From: JAAKFL01 sp964629645
Lineage (GTDB): Bacteria; Chlamydiota; Chlamydiia; Chlamydiales; SLFE01
Assembly: GCA_964629645.1 (NCBI GenBank)
Contig: CAZVSU010000060.1
Coordinates: forward strand, 1 to 16,257
DNA: 16,257 bases
Direction of reading: 5' to 3'
Below are positions 12,326 through 16,257 of the stretch, piece after piece. Each line of letters begins with the position of its first letter. The stretch's first letter is position 1. Under the pieces are notes generated by a model, which saw only the letters and a list, made by a program, of their open reading frames with translations, was not told the origin of the DNA and searched no databases. The translations under genes were made by a program, and so were the position numbers.

Positions 12326-14690
12326 AGATGAGGGTGAACTCCGAGTCGAAACTCGGCGTCATCAACTGCTTGCGCACAAGTGTCGGAATGTGCCGCGACA
12401 TTTGGCAAATGGCGTCGACGGATGTTTCGGTCCATTTTTCTATCCGCTCAATCGTATTTTTTGCGACGATATGCCGATCCTGCTTATCTGTGTGAACAAG
12501 CGGGGCTTGCTCTTTGGCAGCAACGGCTCTTTTCACGTAGTCCACAATAAGATCCCACAACGCTTGATCATCTTCTTGCTTTTGAGTGCGGACCAGATGG
12601 AGATAGCGTCTGACGGCGAGGAAAACCGCTGCTCGGTCAATGGCATCTTTGCATGTGTTGTGAAAAGCGTCGGAAAAGGGGCTGAGCGATTCAATGATGC
12701 CAACGCCCAAAAGCACATGGAAAACGCGCCACTCCTCTTTCGTCAACATGTTTTGCCTTGGGAAAAAGGTGTTTTTGACATCCTCAAAAATTTTGTCAAA
12801 AAGACGGTCAAGGGCTTCTTCTTTAGCGCACGGCCTGACTGGGGCGGTGCTTGCTTTGAGATCGTGCCATTCAATGATCTCTTCGCCAAATTGCCGGGTG
12901 ATCTGTTCATGCGGAAAGTACCAGCCGTGCTGATTATTCATGACAGCTTTTTTCCACGCCTGCTTCAGCCCGTCGTGGCAGGTCGGATCGCCTTCGCGGT
13001 CGATGGCGTACGACGGTTCATCTCGCGTCCCTTCATTTTCAATGTAAATGGGCGCTTTTTCAGTTGATTTGACACGATGAGGTTCGGTGAAAAGAGCGCC
13101 GTCGAGCGGGATGGACATGTAAAAGTATGTTCCGGGGTAGTCTTTTTCAGAGAGCTTCTGTTGAGCTTTGGCCCTCATCCCCTCGGCGCCTGCCCAATTG
13201 ACGCTTCCGGTGGTGGCATCTGCGATCTTCAGGTGCATAAACGACATAAAGACTTTCTGGTTCATCTTAAAATGATCGAGCAGCAACCTCAAGTGGCCGT
13301 TGATTTTGGCGGTAGAGCCGCTCGTGTCCTCAGTCGGAACCGCCTGAGCGATGCAGGCCACTTTTTTTGTGGTCCCCTCGAGAGTGTAAATTTCGGTCCA
13401 CAGACGCTGTATGACATTATTTTCGTCGTTAGGACCAAACCAGTCTGTTAAAGGAGGGGCGGACATCCAGTTGTATATGAGGCTTCCGGCGACTCTTCCT
13501 TTTGCAAGAGGGACAAGGGTAGAATAAAAACCCTCCCCTTTAGCTTTTTCATAATCGATATACGCTTTTTCGACGGGAAGCGTTTTGCTTTTTGCGTTGG
13601 TGTCGACAGTTGTGCGGTCTTCATCGAATCGCTCGGCAAAAAGAGCCTTTTCGCTTCTTTTGGGGCAAAGCTTTTTGATCCATTTATCCTGAAAGGGATT
13701 AAGGTCGATTTCTAAGTAAGTGCCCCAAGCGAGAGCGTGGGCAAAGAAAACAAGAGGGGCCTCTGTTTTCACTTCCTCAGGTCTCAGATTTTGACACGTT
13801 TCCAGCTGACTTTTGTAGTCGGCATCATCAGCGAGTCGGCTTAAAAGCTTGTTGAATTGGCAGCGAAGCCCTTGATTGGTTGCGCTGGTGTCCATCGGGT
13901 CATCGGACGCTATATTAAGAATCAAGTCGATCAACTCGAGTTCGCAAAAAGTGAGGTGGCTTTTGAGCGTCTCGTAAGGGTTTAAAGCGCCCCCTTTCTC
14001 AGGATCAAAGTAACAAAGCACCAAAAAACGGAGGAGCTGGTTTAAAATTTCGGCATTTTTGTGATCAAATTCATGCCGAGATTTTTTATGTCTTATCGGA
14101 GTCCAGCGATTAAGGGTGTCGCGGTCCTCACTTGAAAGAGTTTTGATTTTCTTATGGGCAGCCTGCTCGATAAACGTCGGCTTTAATTGGGATGTCGTGT
14201 CAAAAAGCCAACTGATCGCCTCTTTGTCCAAATAAATGGAGGGGTCTTCTTTGTTTGCTTCAAAGACGCTTTCGGGTGTGAGCGCATCATAATAATCAAC
14301 TTCATGATACCCATTGTCAGAGTCCGTTTCGCTAGGACCTTCCGAATTTGCCTCTTCGTTTGCTTCAGTTAAACCTTGTAAATTGGTCACATCGACGAAG
14401 GATCTTCCATGATCATCAGTTTTGCGTGGACCTTCCGAATTTGCCTCTTCGCGCGCCATTTCGGGCGGATTGCGGGTCTCGGCGTCCCCTTTGGCAGTCC
14501 TAGGCTTAAAGCACCAACTATTCAGCGCTTTGGCCGCGAAGAAGGCGAGAAAGGCCGCTCCGATGACGGGACACGCGATCGCGGCGATCCGAAGAGCCAG
14601 ACGTTTGTCGATCTTTTGCGCGGTACTGAGCGCATATGTTGTATTTCGGCCAATAAAAGAACAAATTTTATTTATGTAGATATTTTGCAT
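12324..14690 (-). CDS. Membrane-anchored candidate effector with a CX5R phosphatase-like loop
   Basis: A 788-residue protein numbered from ATG 14690, which has AAGG ten bases upstream. A TTG three codons earlier extends the frame but lacks a ribosome site. Order: a basic N-terminus; one hydrophobic segment (about 31-57, LALRIAAIACPVIGAAFLAFF); an acidic linker with a 31-residue repeat (80-150); then a long globular region. At 677-694, HNTCKDAIDRAAVFLAVR contains C680-x5-R686, the P-loop form of cysteine phosphatases. It resembles the CKSGKDRTG loop of SopB/IpgD-type phosphoinositide phosphatase effectors (Cys, Lys, Asp, Arg at matching places). A phosphoinositide phosphatase delivered to the host is inference; the rest of the fold is not recognised. 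It faces the 500-residue gene across a terminator and follows the glycosyltransferase gene on the same strand by 50 bp. Confidence 0.87.
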   Translation of the reverse strand: MQNIYINKICSFIGRNTTYALSTAQKIDKRLALRIAAIACPVIGAAFLAFFAAKALNSWCFKPRTAKGDAETRNPPEMAREEANSEGPRKTDDHGRSFVDVTNLQGLTEANEEANSEGPSETDSDNGYHEVDYYDALTPESVFEANKEDPSIYLDKEAISWLFDTTSQLKPTFIEQAAHKKIKTLSSEDRDTLNRWTPIRHKKSRHEFDHKNAEILNQLLRFLVLCYFDPEKGGALNPYETLKSHLTFCELELIDLILNIASDDPMDTSATNQGLRCQFNKLLSRLADDADYKSQLETCQNLRPEEVKTEAPLVFFAHALAWGTYLEIDLNPFQDKWIKKLCPKRSEKALFAERFDEDRTTVDTNAKSKTLPVEKAYIDYEKAKGEGFYSTLVPLAKGRVAGSLIYNWMSAPPLTDWFGPNDENNVIQRLWTEIYTLEGTTKKVACIAQAVPTEDTSGSTAKINGHLRLLLDHFKMNQKVFMSFMHLKIADATTGSVNWAGAEGMRAKAQQKLSEKDYPGTYFYMSIPLDGALFTEPHRVKSTEKAPIYIENEGTRDEPSYAIDREGDPTCHDGLKQAWKKAVMNNQHGWYFPHEQITRQFGEEIIEWHDLKASTAPVRPCAKEEALDRLFDKIFEDVKNTFFPRQNMLTKEEWRVFHVLLGVGIIESLSPFSDAFHNTCKDAIDRAAVFLAVRRYLHLVRTQKQEDDQALWDLIVDYVKRAVAAKEQAPLVHTDKQDRHIVAKNTIERIEKWTETSVDAICQMSRHIPTLVRKQLMTPSFDSEFTLI
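14241..14453 (-). repeat. Three-copy 31-codon repeat inside the CX5R protein gene
   Basis: A 24-bp sequence is exactly duplicated at 14335-14358 and 14428-14451, 93 bp (31 codons) apart and in frame, encoding EEANSEGP. A decayed third copy, FEANKEDP, follows exactly 31 codons later (near 14241-14264). Between them, TDDHGRSFVDV and TDSDNGYHEVDY align with one gap. This is an in-frame tandem repeat that grew by duplication, in the acidic linker just after the membrane segment. Confidence 0.85.
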
Positions 14691-14739
14691 AAAAAACAAC
14701 CTTGATTAAATTCAATTAAATGATAAAAAAAGATTGTTA

Positions 14740-14745
14740 ATTATA
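14740..14745 (-). promoter_or_regulatory. Possible -10 element for the CX5R protein gene
   Basis: On the minus strand the consensus hexamer TATAAT occurs 49 bp upstream of ATG 14690, overlapping the stop codon of the upstream glycosyltransferase gene in an AT-rich stretch. No good -35 is present at 16-18 bp (ATACAA or TACAAA), so support is limited. The gene may instead be co-transcribed with the glycosyltransferase gene. Confidence 0.3.
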
Positions 14746-16257
14746 TGTTAAGATTGGCTTTTTTGTATGCCCTCCACCGCTTTTCGTGGTCGAAGCGGGA
14801 AGACTGGGCGTTTTGAACCCATGTTTTTGTTGACGTATGGAGGGCGATGCTATTGGTTTGTGGCAGGGGAGATTTTAAATTGACCGTCCGGTCGTATTTT
14901 CTGCAGAAATAAGATGGAGGATAAACCCTTGGAAATAAGAGGCTTTCTAAAGTCCTGTCGACGATGTGTGTCAAAAAAATGGGGCCGGTGAGAAAAAGGG
15001 TCGCAAAACCGCCCATTCCCTGTCGAGTGAGTAGCTTCGCTTTTTTTAGTCCGATCAGCTCGTCGACCGCTTGCACAAAAACTGGAGAGCCTTTTTGAGC
15101 GCCAAAGACAGCCCCCTCGACCCAAATCGCCTCTTTGTCGTTTTCGTCAAAACCGATGAAAAAGTCGGAATTCATAACTTCAGTCTGATCGAGACAACGC
15201 ATGCACATCACGTCCATATCGAAAAAAACGCCGCCGTAGTCTCTCACAATCAAATAACGGGCGATATCGGAGGCGAGGCCCCAATTTTTTATTGTGAGGG
15301 CGGTGTCGATAACAGGTTTGAGCTCTTTCCAGTCCGGGCAGTCTCGGAAGATGAAGGAGAGCTCCTTGACGGCGATGTTGTTTTTTTGGCACCACTTCAA
15401 AAAAGCGTCATAGTGACATCGGTTGTGCCAGAAGTCCTGCAGCGTCCAGATTGTGTGGCTCCAGGGTGAAGGCGACGAGCGGTGTTTCTCTTGAAAAGAG
15501 ATCACGCACTTTTGAAAGTTCGCCGGCAAGCGGCTTGTCGTCAATCCTTGTGAATCGCAGCCGAAATAGATCTGGTGGAGTTTCTTCGGAATCAGCGAGT
15601 CTTCCTCGCTTTCACCAAAAATTGTGAAGGGTTCACCTGCTTTTGTCAGCTTTAAAGCATGTTTGACGGGCGACCCGCCGGTGAAAGAATGAATGAACTC
15701 CTCTTGTATCATAAGCTCTCCGCTTAATTCCCGCTTAAGCAAACGGTCAAATTCTTTCATCAACTCGCATCGATCAATACGGAAAACGTTTTGGCACGAA
15801 ATAGATTTTATCGGGATGGCCCCCATATCGCGTTGAACCAGCGTTTCGACTTCCTCGTAAGAGGTAAATGGGTGATCGCGCAAAAAAATGAGAGCGCGCT
15901 CTTTTCTTTTCTTTTTCAAAATCACAATTGTAACGCAAGGACGACCCGAAAAGTCAATTTCGCAAGGAACCGCGCTTGCCACTTCTGCAGCAAATTCGGT
16001 TCCGGCGACTCTCTGGGGCAAAATATCGACAGTGTGAGGCTTCATTTGATCCTCGACTAAGCTCTGCAGCTCAAAATTGGTCAAAAGCGACGCAGTTTTA
16101 GGCTTAACTTTGAGAGCCAAACCACCCCTTTCATAGCCGAAACCGCCATCAAATTGGCTGACAATTCTTTGCACTTTCAACTGTAGTTGAACTGTTTGAG
16201 AGGATTGATTGACAAAGACCAAATCGCTTCTCCCGAGACAGCCTATTGCATTTTGGA
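14741..16257 (-). CDS. DXD-containing glycosyltransferase (OCH1/TcdB sugar-binding type), 5' end beyond window
   Basis: The frame stays open to the right edge (reading in from codons QNAIGCLGRSD), so the TTG at 16222 is not the true start and the gene is partial. At least 504 residues are visible. The catalytic core shows IPKKLHQIYFG (15560-15592), SDIARY (15254-15271), RDYGGVFFDMDV with the DXD motif DMD (15212-15220) that binds the metal and nucleotide sugar, and a C-terminal HTSTKTWV (His near 14838, Trp near 14820) like the H...W end of GT32-type enzymes. About 200 residues upstream of the core (15593-16257) match nothing I know. Related domains occur in sugar-adding toxins (TcdA/TcdB) and in OCH1-like mannosyltransferases, so the target could be a host protein or bacterial glycan. 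No signal peptide can be judged without the true N-terminus. Confidence 0.9.
   Translation of the reverse strand, partial: QNAIGCLGRSDLVFVNQSSQTVQLQLKVQRIVSQFDGGFGYERGGLALKVKPKTASLLTNFELQSLVEDQMKPHTVDILPQRVAGTEFAAEVASAVPCEIDFSGRPCVTIVILKKKRKERALIFLRDHPFTSYEEVETLVQRDMGAIPIKSISCQNVFRIDRCELMKEFDRLLKRELSGELMIQEEFIHSFTGGSPVKHALKLTKAGEPFTIFGESEEDSLIPKKLHQIYFGCDSQGLTTSRLPANFQKCVISFQEKHRSSPSPWSHTIWTLQDFWHNRCHYDAFLKWCQKNNIAVKELSFIFRDCPDWKELKPVIDTALTIKNWGLASDIARYLIVRDYGGVFFDMDVMCMRCLDQTEVMNSDFFIGFDENDKEAIWVEGAVFGAQKGSPVFVQAVDELIGLKKAKLLTRQGMGGFATLFLTGPIFLTHIVDRTLESLLFPRVYPPSYFCRKYDRTVNLKSPLPQTNSIALHTSTKTWVQNAQSSRFDHEKRWRAYKKANLNI

Noticed and set aside
14335..14451. The 24-bp direct repeats as CRISPR, attachment sites or insertion-sequence ends
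   Set aside because: They are in frame inside a gene, exactly 31 codons apart, with a protein-level third copy, so they are a coding tandem repeat.
14520..14600. Inclusion-membrane (Inc) protein signature in the CX5R protein
   Set aside because: Inc proteins have a bilobed pair of hydrophobic helices; here only one hydrophobic segment of about 26 residues is seen.
14697..14699. TTG start giving a 791-residue form of the CX5R protein
   Set aside because: The ATG three codons later has an AAGG site at suitable distance, whereas the TTG does not.
16220..16222. TTG as start of the glycosyltransferase gene
   Set aside because: The frame is open without a stop to the window edge and no ribosome site precedes this TTG, so the gene is treated as partial.

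Overview
The window is bacterial, gene-dense and free of introns, and it almost certainly comes from a member of the Chlamydiota. The strongest sign is thrS followed by a ParA ATPase and a protein clearly homologous to chlamydial pGP6-D. That order (thrS, parA, gp6-like) is known from Chlamydia chromosomes, and the last two pair on the chlamydial virulence plasmid as pgp5/pgp6. A TatA/TatC exporter, adenylosuccinate lyase and large candidate effectors suggest an environmental, amoeba-associated chlamydia (Parachlamydia/Waddlia/Criblamydia-like) rather than Chlamydia itself. The genus is inference.

Layout. Positions 49-1127 (minus) hold a minimal Tat export operon: a 50-residue TatA missed by length filters, overlapping tatC by ATGA. 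Positions 1217-2749 (plus) encode a polytopic putative Na+/H+ antiporter, divergent from tatA. Its 3' end overlaps the convergent purB by 34 bp. Positions 2716-7589 (minus) form a compact operon thrS-parA-pgp6-like-purB, with gaps of 12 and 22 bp and a final 11-bp overlap. A 15-bp perfect inverted repeat sits at the parA/pgp6 junction. From 7683 on come four large genes with no housekeeping role: a 985-residue protein with a papain-like Cys/His/Asp arrangement split by about 700 residues (plus); an exported 500-residue protein with a YHGTT motif (plus), ending at a strong intrinsic terminator; a 788-residue membrane-anchored protein with a CX5R phosphatase-like loop and 31-residue repeats (minus); and a DXD glycosyltransferase of the OCH1/TcdB sugar-binding type (minus) whose frame runs off the right edge.

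How they fit. The left half is housekeeping: export, ion exchange, AMP synthesis from adenylosuccinate, threonyl-tRNA charging and a ParA-type partition pair. The right half reads as a run of candidate host-directed enzymes (protease-like, possible ADP-ribosyltransferase-like, phosphatase-like, glycosyltransferase). Delivery routes and activities are inferred, not shown. I found no tRNA, rRNA, CRISPR array, transposase or insertion sequence. Every gap between genes is shorter than 150 bp.
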